From Arenicellales bacterium (GTDB lineage: Bacteria; Pseudomonadota; Gammaproteobacteria; Arenicellales; JAJDZL01): a stretch of DNA of 64,000 bases. Shown in pieces: positions 1-9,083 of this stretch (the first letter of the stretch is position 1; each line of letters begins with the position of its first letter). The position numbers and the translations under genes were made by a program. The notes beneath the pieces are model-generated. The model saw only the letters and a list, made by a program, of their open reading frames with translations, was not told the DNA's origin and ran no database searches. The stretch is taken from the NCBI GenBank assembly GCA_951813075.1, contig OX638343.1, positions 1,523,999-1,587,998 on the forward strand, given 5' to 3'.

Positions 1-561
1 GGAACTTGTCGTACAGCATTCGTGTTTCATAATTGTGCACATACAGAAGGTATTTGCACAACGGATTTCTTCCATTCTCGATGGTATCCGAGCGCTGATC
101 GAAAGTCTTTCTGGCCTCGCAATTCCTGCATTCAAGGTGTGAACAGCAGTTTGAACCATCGTCTGAGATGATAGCGTCAAATCACGGGCTTCAGAATGGG
201 AGTCCCCTGCAATTATGTCGTAGACTTTTCATCTCATAGGTATAATACCCACCGTATTCGGCACATGGACAATCTTGCCAGTAAAGGAAAGGAGTTCCTT
301 ATGCATGCTGTTGACAAACTAACCTTGGAAGCACGCGCGGTTGATTTTGATGTGCTGGAATTCAACTGGATATATCACGGTCAGCTACAAACCGACAAAC
401 AAGCCATGCAGTGAAATGATTTGTCTGGCGATTGACCCGAAAAGGTTCGATTCGCCGCGCGCGTTTAGGAATAGCCCGTAATACTCGCGCCTCCTCGGGA
501 CGGAATTCTTGATCTCGAAGAGGTTCCGACCAACAGGATGAAACTACATCGTTACCAACTT
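1..561. other. No confident gene at the left edge
   Basis: Nothing here is firmly supported. On the minus strand an open, cysteine-rich frame of about 60 codons runs from about 187 off the left edge without a recognisable start. It could be the 5' end or a decayed piece of a gene continuing outside the window. On the plus strand a 37-codon frame at 301-414 has a good Shine-Dalgarno (AAGGAG) and a TATAAT box lies at 241-246, but no convincing -35 element or protein family is visible. Confidence 0.3.
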
Positions 562-590
562 TTGATAAATTTGATTGTGAATGATATATA
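562..590 (+). promoter_or_regulatory. Predicted sigma-70 promoter of the cox operon
   Basis: TTGATA at 562-567 and TATATA at 585-590 are separated by 17 bases, which is canonical sigma-70 geometry. The coxB start is about 30 bases past the expected transcription start. Prediction by eye only. Confidence 0.55.
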
Positions 591-627
591 AAACACTGCA
601 AACCAAAGCCCATGAGGGAGACAGTTG

Positions 628-1755
628 ATGTCAAGAGTATTTTTCAGACTCCGAAACCTGTTGCGATTCGCAGTGACCGCAGTCGCGTTTTTACCTTTCA
701 GTGCCTATTCGGAATGGGGGCTTAACCTCCCGCCGCCATCTACATCCATTGCCGGTCGAATCCTGGACCTGCATAACGCAATCATGTTGGTCTGTCTGGT
801 AATCTTCATAGTCGTATTCGGTGTCATGTTCTATTCGCTTTATGCGCATCGCAAAAGCCGAGGACATAAGGCGCATCAATTCAGTCACAACTCGAAACTG
901 GAGGTAGTCTGGACCGTCATTCCTTTCCTGATTCTGGTTGGAATGGCAATCCCCTCAACCGCGACACTGCTTTTCATGGAAGACACGACGGACTCCGACC
1001 TGACCGTCAAAATTACCGGCTATCAATGGAAATGGCAGTACGAGTATCTCGAACATGACATCAGTTTCTTCAGCAATCTATCCACACCTCGCGCACAGAT
1101 TGAGAACCGCGAGCCCAAAGGCGAGCACTACCTGCTTGAAGTCGACAAGCCAGTGGTATTGCCTGCCAATCGAAAAATTCGTTTTCTACTCACTTCCAAC
1201 GATGTGATTCACGCCTGGTGGATTCCGAAATTTGGTGTCAAGAAGGACGCTATTCCATTTTATATCAACGAATTCTGGGCGAATATCGACGAACCAGGTG
1301 ACTATCGCGGACAGTGTGCGGAGCTATGCGGAAAAGATCATGGATTCATGCCAATCGTCGCAAACGTGATGGCAGCCGAAGATTTCGACGCATGGGTGGT
1401 GGATCAACAGGCCATGAAAGTCGCCTCGGCAGGAGAAGCCGACCGTACCTGGACCATGGATGAACTGATGGTACATGGCCAGGAAGTTTATTTTCAGTGC
1501 ATTGCCTGTCACGGAGATCAGGGACAGGGCGTGCCCCCGACATTTCCACCACTGACCGGTGGCGCTGTTACCACCGGTCCCATTGAGGAACATATCAACG
1601 TCGTCATGAACGGTCGACCGAATACCACAATGGTTGCGTTCAAGGATCAGCTCAGCGATGCGGATATCGCGGCTGTCATCACCTACGAACGCAATGCGCT
1701 TGGCAACAGTATGGGTGACCTTGTCCAACCATCCGAAATCAAAGCCTTGCGCTAG
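628..1755 (+). CDS. coxB: Cytochrome c oxidase subunit II with fused cytochrome c domain
   Basis: Subunit II of the aa3-type oxidase accepts electrons from cytochrome c at the CuA centre on the periplasmic face. The 375-residue product starts with a signal/membrane segment, has two helices (residues about 45-65 and 90-110), then a cupredoxin domain with the CuA ligand motif CAELCGKDHGFM. After it comes an extra C-terminal cytochrome c domain with a CIACH heme site. This fused 'caa3-like' layout is common in proteobacteria. An in-frame TTG lies just before the ATG; the ATG at 628 is preferred because GAGGGAG at 614-620 is correctly spaced. It is the first gene of coxB-coxA-ORF30-ctaG-coxC. Confidence 0.95.
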   Translation: MSRVFFRLRNLLRFAVTAVAFLPFSAYSEWGLNLPPPSTSIAGRILDLHNAIMLVCLVIFIVVFGVMFYSLYAHRKSRGHKAHQFSHNSKLEVVWTVIPFLILVGMAIPSTATLLFMEDTTDSDLTVKITGYQWKWQYEYLEHDISFFSNLSTPRAQIENREPKGEHYLLEVDKPVVLPANRKIRFLLTSNDVIHAWWIPKFGVKKDAIPFYINEFWANIDEPGDYRGQCAELCGKDHGFMPIVANVMAAEDFDAWVVDQQAMKVASAGEADRTWTMDELMVHGQEVYFQCIACHGDQGQGVPPTFPPLTGGAVTTGPIEEHINVVMNGRPNTTMVAFKDQLSDADIAAVITYERNALGNSMGDLVQPSEIKALR

Positions 1756-1810
1756 ATCAACGAATCAGTAAACAGACTATTGTCTTTTAGAATTTTCAGG
1801 TAACCAAACT

Positions 1811-3391
1811 ATGTCAGTTGCACATACCGAAACTCACGATCACCACGATCATCGTCCTTCCGGCGTCATGCGTTGGCTGACCACCACCAACCACAAGGAT
1901 ATCGGAACCATGTATCTGATATTCTCGCTGATGATGTTTTTCGTCGGTGGAGTGATGGCACTTGCCATACGCGCTGAATTGTTCCAACCCGGTTTGCAGT
2001 TGGTCAATCCGGAACTGTTCAATTCCTTGACGACCATGCATGCGCTGATCATGATATTCGGCGCGATCATGCCAGGATTTGTGGGATTTGCCAACTGGCA
2101 GATTCCAATGATGATCGGCGCACCCGATATGGCGCTTCCGCGGATGAATAACTGGAGTTTCTGGATTCTGCCATTTGCCTTTACGTTGCTCCTGGGCAGT
2201 CTGTTCACAGCAGGTGGCGGCCCCGCATCAGGCTGGACGCTGTATGCGCCTTTGTCAATACAGGGCGGTGCGGGTGTCGATATGACCATTCTGGCAATTC
2301 ACATGATGGGAATTTCCTCGGTACTCGGGGCGATCAATATCATCGTGACAATAATGAACATGCGTGCACCTGGCATGCATATGATGAAACTCCCGCTGTT
2401 TGTCTGGACCTGGCTGATCACCGCATTCTTGTTGATCGCTGCCATGCCGGTGCTGGCCGGTGCAGTTACGATGCTGCTGACCGACCGCCATTTCGGCACT
2501 GCCTTCTTTGATCCTGCAGGCGGTGGCGACCCAGTTCTGTTTCAGCACATATTCTGGTTTTTCGGGCATCCCGAAGTCTATATCTTGATTCTTCCGGCTT
2601 TTGGTATCGTCTCGCAAATCATACCGACATTTTCCCGCAAACCACTTTTCGGCTACGATTCGATGGTTTTCGCAACCGCCGGAATTGCTTTTCTATCGTT
2701 CATTGTATGGGCACACCACATGTTCACAGTCGGCATGCCTCTGGCAGGCGAGTTGTTTTTCATGTATGCGACGATGCTGATCGCCGTGCCTACGGGGGTC
2801 AAGGTGTTCAACTGGGTGGCAACAATGTGGCGCGGTTCAATTTCTTTTGAGACGCCGATGCTGTTCGCAATCGCGGTTGTGTTCCTATTCACCATCGGCG
2901 GACTATCCGGACTGATGCTCGCAATCGTGCCGGCAGATTTCCAATATCACGATACCTATTTCGTGGTCGCACACTTCCACTACGTGCTTTTTTCCGGATC
3001 CATCATGGCAATGATGGCTGCAACCTATTACTGGTTGCCGAAGTGGACCGGGCGCATGTATTCCGAAAAGTTAGGCAAAACACATTTTTGGTTGACAACG
3101 ATTTTCTTCAACATTACCTTCTTCCCGCAACACTTTCTCGGACTTGCGGGCATGCCCAGAAGGATTCCGGATTACTCGGTACAATTTTCAGAATTCAATC
3201 TGATTTCATCTTTAGGCGCGTTCGGATTGGGACTTTCACAACTGATCATGGTATACGTCATTATCCAATGCGTCAGAGGTAGAGCAGAAAAAGCTACAGA
3301 CCAGGTTTGGGAAGGCGCCGAAGGACTTGAATGGACAGTCGCCTCACCACCCCCTTACCATACGTTCTCAACACCGCCAACGGTCAGGTAG
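1811..3391 (+). CDS. coxA: Cytochrome c oxidase subunit I
   Basis: The catalytic subunit carries heme a and the heme a3-CuB centre, reduces O2 to water and pumps protons. The 526 residues form about twelve membrane helices. Visible signatures are TTMHALIM (heme a ligand helix), FFGHPEVYILILP (CuB His, the cross-linked Tyr and the D-channel Glu, which makes it an A1-type heme-copper oxidase), AHHMFTVG (CuB His pair), PTGVKVFNW (K-channel Lys) and HDTYFVVAHFHYVL (heme ligands). The ATG has an AGGT ribosome site about ten bases upstream and lies 55 bases after coxB. Length is normal for the family. Confidence 0.97.
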   Translation: MSVAHTETHDHHDHRPSGVMRWLTTTNHKDIGTMYLIFSLMMFFVGGVMALAIRAELFQPGLQLVNPELFNSLTTMHALIMIFGAIMPGFVGFANWQIPMMIGAPDMALPRMNNWSFWILPFAFTLLLGSLFTAGGGPASGWTLYAPLSIQGGAGVDMTILAIHMMGISSVLGAINIIVTIMNMRAPGMHMMKLPLFVWTWLITAFLLIAAMPVLAGAVTMLLTDRHFGTAFFDPAGGGDPVLFQHIFWFFGHPEVYILILPAFGIVSQIIPTFSRKPLFGYDSMVFATAGIAFLSFIVWAHHMFTVGMPLAGELFFMYATMLIAVPTGVKVFNWVATMWRGSISFETPMLFAIAVVFLFTIGGLSGLMLAIVPADFQYHDTYFVVAHFHYVLFSGSIMAMMAATYYWLPKWTGRMYSEKLGKTHFWLTTIFFNITFFPQHFLGLAGMPRRIPDYSVQFSEFNLISSLGAFGLGLSQLIMVYVIIQCVRGRAEKATDQVWEGAEGLEWTVASPPPYHTFSTPPTVR

Positions 3392-3421
3392 GACGTATCC
3401 TTGGAACAAGTGTCAAAAAAG

Positions 3422-3514
3422 ATGTCAAAAAACGCGAAACTGGCCACGCTATTGGGCGTGGTTGCAATCGCGTTTTTCGTGGCGATCATGGTCATTCAAT
3501 CTTCGCATTCGTGA
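3422..3514 (+). CDS. 30-residue single-helix protein between coxA and ctaG
   Basis: A short frame fills the space between coxA and ctaG. It starts MSKNAKLATLLG, has one hydrophobic helix (about residues 8-26) and ends QSSHS; its stop is one base before the ctaG start. In-frame GTG and TTG codons upstream (3410, 3401) could add up to seven residues. Many proteobacterial cox operons carry a tiny membrane protein at this position, annotated as a cytochrome oxidase small assembly protein. Position and topology match that, but the sequence is too short for a firm family call. Confidence 0.6.
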   Translation: MSKNAKLATLLGVVAIAFFVAIMVIQSSHS

Positions 3515-3515
3515 C

Positions 3516-4067
3516 ATGAACGAAACGAGCAGTAATACCCGTTTCTCCAATCGCCGAATTGCGCTCGCGCTGACTGCAACCGTGTTCGTAATGTTTGGTT
3601 TTGGCTACGCGCTGGTGCCGCTGTATGATCTTTTCTGTGAGATTACAGGCATTGGCGGAAAGCCGACCATTGCGGTCGTACAGAGCGTTGACCCGGATCT
3701 GAATATTGACTTGAACCGGAATGTGTGGGTGGAGTTCACAGGAAATACCACCAATGGGCTGCCATGGAAAATCAAGCCGGAGATCAATAAAACCAAAGTC
3801 CGACCCGGTGAAATACACGAGGTGAGCTATCTGGTCAAGAACACTTCCGGACGCGATTTGATCGGGCAGGCAATTCCAAGCGTGACACCAATGCAGGCGG
3901 CTCGGTATGTAGTCAAGATTGATTGCTTTTGCTTTAACAACCAGAGCTTGGCTGCGGGAGAGGAAAAACTGATGCCAATGCGGTTCTATATTGATCCAGA
4001 GCTGCAGATGGATACCCGCACCGTAACGTTGTCATACAGTTTCTTTGAGGTCAAGAATTCCGGCTGA
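3516..4067 (+). CDS. ctaG: Cytochrome c oxidase copper chaperone CtaG/Cox11
   Basis: This membrane-anchored chaperone delivers copper to the CuB site of subunit I. The 183-residue product has a short cytosolic tail, one N-terminal helix (about 14-34) and a periplasmic immunoglobulin-like domain. It carries the copper-binding CFCF motif and a further cysteine in LFCEITG near the membrane. The start at 3516 is chosen because it gives the normal CtaG N-terminus directly after the 30-codon ORF. The same frame is open upstream to 3327, but that part overlaps coxA. The downstream gap to coxC is 61 bases. Confidence 0.93.
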   Translation: MNETSSNTRFSNRRIALALTATVFVMFGFGYALVPLYDLFCEITGIGGKPTIAVVQSVDPDLNIDLNRNVWVEFTGNTTNGLPWKIKPEINKTKVRPGEIHEVSYLVKNTSGRDLIGQAIPSVTPMQAARYVVKIDCFCFNNQSLAAGEEKLMPMRFYIDPELQMDTRTVTLSYSFFEVKNSG

Positions 4068-4128
4068 TCGCCTGGCTGACCGAATTACCATTGTTCAAAC
4101 GTATTCAGATTCAAAAAGAGGATAACCG

Positions 4129-5001
4129 ATGAGCTCTAACGGCGATTATTATCTACCAGATCCCAGCCCATGGCCTCTGGTCGCATCAGTCGGTCTTTTC
4201 ACACTAGCTGGCGGATTCGTCATGCTCGTAAACGATGTCAACGTCGCACCGTGGGTCATGCTCATAGGCGGGCTGATTATCGCATTCATGATGTTCGGTT
4301 GGTTCGGTGTGGTAGTCAAGGAAAGTGAAGCCGGACAGTACAACGCGCATGTTGATATTTCATTCCGAATGGGAATGCTGTGGTTCATATTTTCCGAGGT
4401 CATGTTCTTCGGTGGATTCTTTGGTGCACTGTTTTATCTGAGAAATCTCGCCATTCCGTGGCTTGCCGAGACGGATATTTTATGGATGGGATTTGACGGT
4501 GGCTGGCCAACAGCAGGACCGATGGGCGCAGAACTTCTTCCAGCGGATACGGTAGCTGGGCCGGGTCAGTTCTCAACCATTGGTGCCTGGGGGATTCCCG
4601 TCTGGAACACAATTATTTTGTTGTCATCAAGCGTCACAGTCACGTTCGCACATTGGGCACTCAAGAAAAATCAAAGAACAGCATTGTTTGTCTGGATGGT
4701 GATTACAGTGATTTTAGGATTTCTCTTTCTGTATCTGCAAGCAATTGAATACATCCATGCTTACACCGAACTTGGTCTGACACTGGGAACCGGTGTCTAC
4801 GGCGCGACATTCTTTATGTTGACCGGATTCCATGGCTTTCATGTCACCATCGGTGCAATCATATTAGCTGTCATCGCGATACGCTGTCTGATGGGCCACT
4901 TCAAACCTGACCACCACTTCGGATTCGAAGCGGCGGCTTGGTACTGGCATTTCGTTGATACGGTCTGGGTGGGCCTGTTTATATTCGTCTATGTCGTATA
5001 G
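4129..5001 (+). CDS. coxC: Cytochrome c oxidase subunit III
   Basis: The third core subunit of the aa3 oxidase stabilises the proton-pumping core. The 290-residue protein has seven predicted helices. Family segments are visible: SEVMFFGGFFGALFY, FHGFHVTIGAI and the C-terminal AAAWYWHFVDTVWVGLFI. The ribosome site AAGAGGA is about eight bases before the ATG. It is the last plus-strand structural gene of the cox run; a DUF2909 gene follows on the opposite strand. Confidence 0.96.
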   Translation: MSSNGDYYLPDPSPWPLVASVGLFTLAGGFVMLVNDVNVAPWVMLIGGLIIAFMMFGWFGVVVKESEAGQYNAHVDISFRMGMLWFIFSEVMFFGGFFGALFYLRNLAIPWLAETDILWMGFDGGWPTAGPMGAELLPADTVAGPGQFSTIGAWGIPVWNTIILLSSSVTVTFAHWALKKNQRTALFVWMVITVILGFLFLYLQAIEYIHAYTELGLTLGTGVYGATFFMLTGFHGFHVTIGAIILAVIAIRCLMGHFKPDHHFGFEAAAWYWHFVDTVWVGLFIFVYVV

Positions 5002-5037
5002 ACGGACATTCGATCGTAATCCCTGACTGAAACCGCT

Positions 5038-5259
5038 TTACTGTGGCATAGGAATCGTATTGCTTGGCGTAATCCAGCCAAAATACATTCCCAGAATAAT
5101 CGTCAACAAGAGAATAGCCCAGATGGCGATTCTTGCAGTCAATGCCTTGACTGTTCGCGTGCCTGATCCGCGATCTTTGAGCATATACCAGAATGCTGAT
5201 CCAAGGCTCCATAGCATGAGCACAAGCAGTATGGCAATGATGAGTTTGGCATTGGGCAT
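5038..5259 (-). CDS. DUF2909 twin-transmembrane protein
   Basis: A 73-residue protein with two hydrophobic helices (about 5-25 and 45-63) joined by a short basic loop ending in RTVKALTARIA. This is the usual size and look of the DUF2909 family, commonly found on the opposite strand between coxC and SURF1 in gammaproteobacteria. Its function is unknown; a role in oxidase assembly is only suggested by context. It faces coxC tail-to-tail with 36 bases between the stops. Confidence 0.8.
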   Translation of the reverse strand: MPNAKLIIAILLVLMLWSLGSAFWYMLKDRGSGTRTVKALTARIAIWAILLLTIILGMYFGWITPSNTIPMPQ

Positions 5260-5333
5260 GGAATTCCTCTATCCTTGATGAATCTGATCATTATTTTATC
5301 AGTCACGTTCACTGAGAATTCGGTGCATGAATA

Positions 5334-6056
5334 ATGAAAGTCACGTTTCGTCCGCGACCAGTACCAACTTTGTGCACACTAATACTGGCACCAGTTCTGG
5401 TCGGACTGGGGCTGTGGCAGACGGACCGGGCAGAACACAGAACGGAAACTCTTGCACTTTATACGACACGAATTCACTCACCGCCGATAACCATCGGCGC
5501 GACGCTGGAGGCAGCGGGCGAAATCGAGTACCGTCAGGTGCGTACCAGCGGTACCTGGGACCAGAGCCGAGAATTTTTCTTGGACAATCAGGTTTCCAAC
5601 CGGCGTGCCGGGTTCCATGTCATCACACCACTTATGCTCAAAGGCGGAACATCTGCAGTATTGGTGAACCGGGGTTGGATTCTTGCTCCGGCAGATCGTA
5701 GCATCCTGCCAGTTACAGATCCTTTGACTGGAATCGCGGATATTGCCGGAGTGGCTGTCATCCCTCCGGAATACACGTTCACTCTTGAAGACGACGGCCC
5801 TCTTGACGAAAATTCATCGCCTTTCTGGCAGGTATTGGATCTTCAGCGATTCGAAGACGCCGCTCCCTACCCTGTGCAGAAATTCGTTATCCAGCTCGAC
5901 CCCTCAATTCCGGGTGGATTTGAACGTCAATGGAAGCCACCAAGTGACGAATGGATTTTTCGACATAAAGCTTACGCATTCCAGTGGTTTGCGCTGTGTG
6001 CCGCCTTGCTTGTGATATACTTTCTTCTGGCTTTTCGTCCGCATAAAGAGTCCTGA
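5334..6056 (+). CDS. SURF1-family cytochrome oxidase assembly protein
   Basis: SURF1 proteins help insert heme a into subunit I. The 240-residue product has one helix at each end (about 10-28 and 212-232) enclosing a periplasmic domain, the typical SURF1 topology. LGLWQTDRAEHR after the first helix matches the family LGxWQxxR signature. It sits between the DUF2909 gene and heme O synthase, as in other gammaproteobacteria, but the heme A synthase gene (ctaA/cox15) that often lies here is absent. No strong ribosome site is visible before the ATG. Confidence 0.9.
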   Translation: MKVTFRPRPVPTLCTLILAPVLVGLGLWQTDRAEHRTETLALYTTRIHSPPITIGATLEAAGEIEYRQVRTSGTWDQSREFFLDNQVSNRRAGFHVITPLMLKGGTSAVLVNRGWILAPADRSILPVTDPLTGIADIAGVAVIPPEYTFTLEDDGPLDENSSPFWQVLDLQRFEDAAPYPVQKFVIQLDPSIPGGFERQWKPPSDEWIFRHKAYAFQWFALCAALLVIYFLLAFRPHKES

Positions 6057-6181
6057 AACAATTCCATCAACTTCATCATTTGGCCGAATTGGCAAGTCCA
6101 GGCTACCAAGCGGATGTATAGAACTTCTAGCCTTTCAAAATATAAATCCAACGCCTTTAACTGACAGGTTGTTACTGAACG

Positions 6182-7096
6182 ATGACGTCTGAAGTTACCA
6201 CCCATTCCCGTTCACTTTCAGCACGGGAACTGGTGGCGGAATATTACCGAATTACCAAGCCGCGAGTAGTCGGGCTGATCATGTTCACAGCTATTGCGGG
6301 TATGTTTCTCGCATCGCCGACTCTGCCGGGCATGACAGTTATTTTATTGGCGACAATCGGAATCGGACTCGCCGCAGCGTCTGGCGCAGCCGTCAATCAT
6401 GTCCTCGACGAAGACAAGGATTTGCTGATGAAGCGGACGCGCAATCGTCCGTTGCCATCGGGAACAATCGACACCCGGTCCGCAATGATATTTGCCTGTT
6501 TGCTGGCAGTCATGTCAATTCTGATTCTGGTCGTTGGTGTCAACACGTTGACCGCTGTGCTGACTGTTGCGTCTCTTATCGGATATGCGGTGATTTACAC
6601 CATATTTCTCAAATATGCCACACCGCAAAACATTGTCATTGGTGGTGCGGCAGGCGCTATGCCACCTGTACTCGGTTGGACGGCAGTAACAGGCACGCTG
6701 AGCTCGGATGCTGTTCTTCTGTTTCTAATTATTTTCTGCTGGACACCCCCGCATTTTTGGGCACTCGCACTGTATCGCGCACAAGACTACCAGAATGCTG
6801 AAATCCCGATGTTGCCGGTCACACATGGTGAAAAACTGACAAGACTACACGTATTGTTGTATACCGTTCTTCTGGCAGCAGTGACAATCATGCCATTCGC
6901 AACAGGCATGTTCGGATATGTCTATCTTTCCGCTGCAATTGTGTTGAACACGATCTTCTTAGTGCTGACTGTGCGGCTCTATATCCGATACACCGATCAA
7001 CTTTCGCGTCGGGTGTTCAAGTACTCGATACAGTATCTTGCCGCTTTATTCACAGTGATGCTGATCGACCACTATCTGATGGCAACGATCGCCTAA
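6182..7096 (+). CDS. cyoE: Protoheme IX farnesyltransferase (heme O synthase)
   Basis: A UbiA-family integral membrane prenyltransferase that adds a farnesyl group to heme b to make heme O, the precursor of heme A for the upstream oxidase. The 304-residue protein has about eight or nine helices. The allylic diphosphate/Mg-binding motif is present as NHVLDEDKDLLMKRTRNRPL (DxxDxxM-RT-RPL), with the second conserved loop YRAQDYQNAEIPML. Also named ctaB. The start follows a 125-base gap after SURF1; purB begins 31 bases downstream. Confidence 0.95.
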   Translation: MTSEVTTHSRSLSARELVAEYYRITKPRVVGLIMFTAIAGMFLASPTLPGMTVILLATIGIGLAAASGAAVNHVLDEDKDLLMKRTRNRPLPSGTIDTRSAMIFACLLAVMSILILVVGVNTLTAVLTVASLIGYAVIYTIFLKYATPQNIVIGGAAGAMPPVLGWTAVTGTLSSDAVLLFLIIFCWTPPHFWALALYRAQDYQNAEIPMLPVTHGEKLTRLHVLLYTVLLAAVTIMPFATGMFGYVYLSAAIVLNTIFLVLTVRLYIRYTDQLSRRVFKYSIQYLAALFTVMLIDHYLMATIA

Positions 7097-7127
7097 CTCG
7101 TTCAAATCAAAGTCTCGGATCAATAAA

Positions 7128-8516
7128 TTGACCGACACAACCGACAATCGAGCCATCTGTGCACTGTCTCCACTAGACGGTCGCTATACCAGCAAGGTTG
7201 AGCCGCTTCGTCAGATTTTCAGCGAATTCGGTCTGATTCGTTATCGACTGCATGTTGAAGTTGAATGGTTGATCGCACTTGCCGGCCTCAAGCAACTGGT
7301 CGAACTTGATCAGTTCACACCGCCGACAATAGACCATCTTCGAACGATGGTGCAGCAGTTTTCGGCAGAGGATGGCAACAAAGTCAAGCAAATCGAGCGA
7401 AAGACCAATCACGACGTCAAGGCTCTTGAGTACTACATGAAAGACAGCCTGAAAGAAGTACCTGGACTTGCAGGTTCACTGGAGTTCATTCACTTTGGCT
7501 GCACATCGTACGACATCAATGACAACTGCTTCGGGCTGATGCTGAAACATGCGCGGGATCAGGTACTGATTCCAGCAATCGAAGACTTGATTTTAAGATT
7601 GTCGGATATGGCAACAGAACTCGCGGACATACCGATGCTGGCCCGAACGCACGGACAGCCAGCATCACCAACGACAGTCGGGAAGGAACTACGTGTATTT
7701 GCTCAACGACTTCGTGGTCAGAAAACTTCATTCGAATCCATATCAATCAATGGTAAATTGAGCGGTGCCGTCGGAAATTTCAATTCTTTGCATATAGCTT
7801 GTCCTGAAATCGATTGGCCGACGGTTGCCAAGGACTTTGTCGAGTCCTTGGGCCTGACCTACAACCCGGTCACTACTCAGACCGAAGCGCACGACTACAT
7901 CGCCGAATACAGTCACTGCCTGCATCGCATCAATACGATTCTGCTTGACCTGTGCCGTGACATTTGGGGCTATATCTCAATCGGATACTTTTCGCAGAAG
8001 TCCATCGCCTCTGAAGTTGGTTCTTCAGCAATGCCGCATAAGGTCAATCCGATTGATTTTGAGAATGCGGAAGGAAATCTTGGTATTGCCAATGCGATCT
8101 TCAATCACTTTGCAGACAAACTCCCGGTTAGTCGATGGCAAAGAGATCTGAGCGATTCAACGGTATTGAGAAATCTTGGTGTGCCAATTGGTCATAGCCT
8201 GATCGCCTACCAGTCCATTGGTGTTGGATTGGGGAAACTCATTGTGAATCAGGAAAAAATTTCAGAAGATCTTGACCATAGCTGGGAAGTGTTGAGCGAA
8301 GCCGTTCAGACGGTGCTGCGAAAGCACGGTGGTGAACTGCCTTATGAAAAATTAAAGGAATTGACTCGGGGAGTGACTGTCACTCGCGGTGAAATTGAAT
8401 TGTTCATCAATGAACTCGACCTGCCAGAAGACGAAAAACGCAAACTTTTGGTACTGACTCCCGCCGACTACACAGGCATCGCCGAAGTCCTGGCCAAAAC
8501 AGACACATCAGACTAA
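7128..8516 (+). CDS. purB: Adenylosuccinate lyase
   Basis: PurB catalyses two steps of purine synthesis: SAICAR to AICAR plus fumarate, and adenylosuccinate to AMP plus fumarate. The 462-residue protein is of normal length and has the superfamily signature SSAMPHKVNPIDFENAEGN, with the substrate-binding ARTHGQPASPTTVGKE segment upstream. No ATG gives the expected N-terminus; a TTG at 7128 gives LTDTTDNRAICALSPLDGRY, which aligns with the PurB start, so TTG is taken as initiator. The ribosome site is weak. It is 31 bases after cyoE, but a metabolic link is not evident. Confidence 0.95.
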   Translation: MTDTTDNRAICALSPLDGRYTSKVEPLRQIFSEFGLIRYRLHVEVEWLIALAGLKQLVELDQFTPPTIDHLRTMVQQFSAEDGNKVKQIERKTNHDVKALEYYMKDSLKEVPGLAGSLEFIHFGCTSYDINDNCFGLMLKHARDQVLIPAIEDLILRLSDMATELADIPMLARTHGQPASPTTVGKELRVFAQRLRGQKTSFESISINGKLSGAVGNFNSLHIACPEIDWPTVAKDFVESLGLTYNPVTTQTEAHDYIAEYSHCLHRINTILLDLCRDIWGYISIGYFSQKSIASEVGSSAMPHKVNPIDFENAEGNLGIANAIFNHFADKLPVSRWQRDLSDSTVLRNLGVPIGHSLIAYQSIGVGLGKLIVNQEKISEDLDHSWEVLSEAVQTVLRKHGGELPYEKLKELTRGVTVTRGEIELFINELDLPEDEKRKLLVLTPADYTGIAEVLAKTDTSD

Positions 8517-8533
8517 TTCTGAACCAAACGCTG

Positions 8534-9064
8534 TCAGTTGCACGACGATGCGATTTGTCTTAATAGATGGCGATCAGAACTAGTCAGTGCGAATTTCCCG
8601 GTTACGGTACCATCGTTGATAGAAAATCCAACCTCGGTCGTTTCGGGCTGCAACATCGAGCCGACAAATCTGATAGTTGATTCGTAATCCGAATCACCCC
8701 ACCCTTGATAGAAAAACAATCCTGCTGACTGGATATCGGACGGCGCAAGCCATTGCAGTGTGAAATGTACGTCAGGTGCTTCCAAGGTCACCATTCTGAT
8801 CGAAGAATCGTCAACAATTTGGTTATGTGTAATGACTATAAATATTCCAGGGTTGCAGTTGATCGTTAGAGTCGGTGTGCTGACGCCCTCCGGCTGGTTG
8901 TGTCTGCCTCGGCAAACAATCGAACGTTCAGGTGTGACAATCAGACAATTTTCCGACTGGATTGAATCGGGTCCGATGTGGTCGCTGCTGTCAGCTCCTG
9001 TGTTTCCAAAAGCAAAGGAGAAACCAAAAGCCAGGCCGATGAGGAGAAATGCTCGGGCAGTCAT
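8534..9064 (-). CDS. Secreted protein of unknown function, paralog A
   Basis: A 176-residue product that I do not assign to a known family. The start at 9064 is chosen because it opens a classical signal peptide (MTARAFLLIGLAFGFSFAFG). The frame is open further upstream, but that stretch does not look like a leader. The mature part contains NCLIVTPERSIVCRGR followed by a third cysteine, probably a disulfide-linked start, then a beta-rich region with few charges. The neighbour at 9084-9614 shares this plan (signal peptide, two-cysteine hook, third cysteine, QW/WI pattern and final cysteine), so the two look like a diverged tandem duplication 19 bases apart. Both are convergent with purB. Confidence 0.65.
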   Translation of the reverse strand: MTARAFLLIGLAFGFSFAFGNTGADSSDHIGPDSIQSENCLIVTPERSIVCRGRHNQPEGVSTPTLTINCNPGIFIVITHNQIVDDSSIRMVTLEAPDVHFTLQWLAPSDIQSAGLFFYQGWGDSDYESTIRFVGSMLQPETTEVGFSINDGTVTGKFALTSSDRHLLRQIASSCN

Positions 9065-9083
9065 CGCTGCAAACTTGCAATTT

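Noticed and set aside
440..460. GGTTCGATTC, a tRNA T-arm-like string
   Set aside because: No matching acceptor, D-arm or anticodon stem could be folded around it.
362..634. 90-codon minus-strand frame before coxB
   Set aside because: It crosses the cox promoter and coxB start, and its composition does not look like a protein.
1324..1728. 134-codon minus-strand frame inside coxB
   Set aside because: Shadow of coxB; the plus-strand product carries clear CuA and heme motifs.
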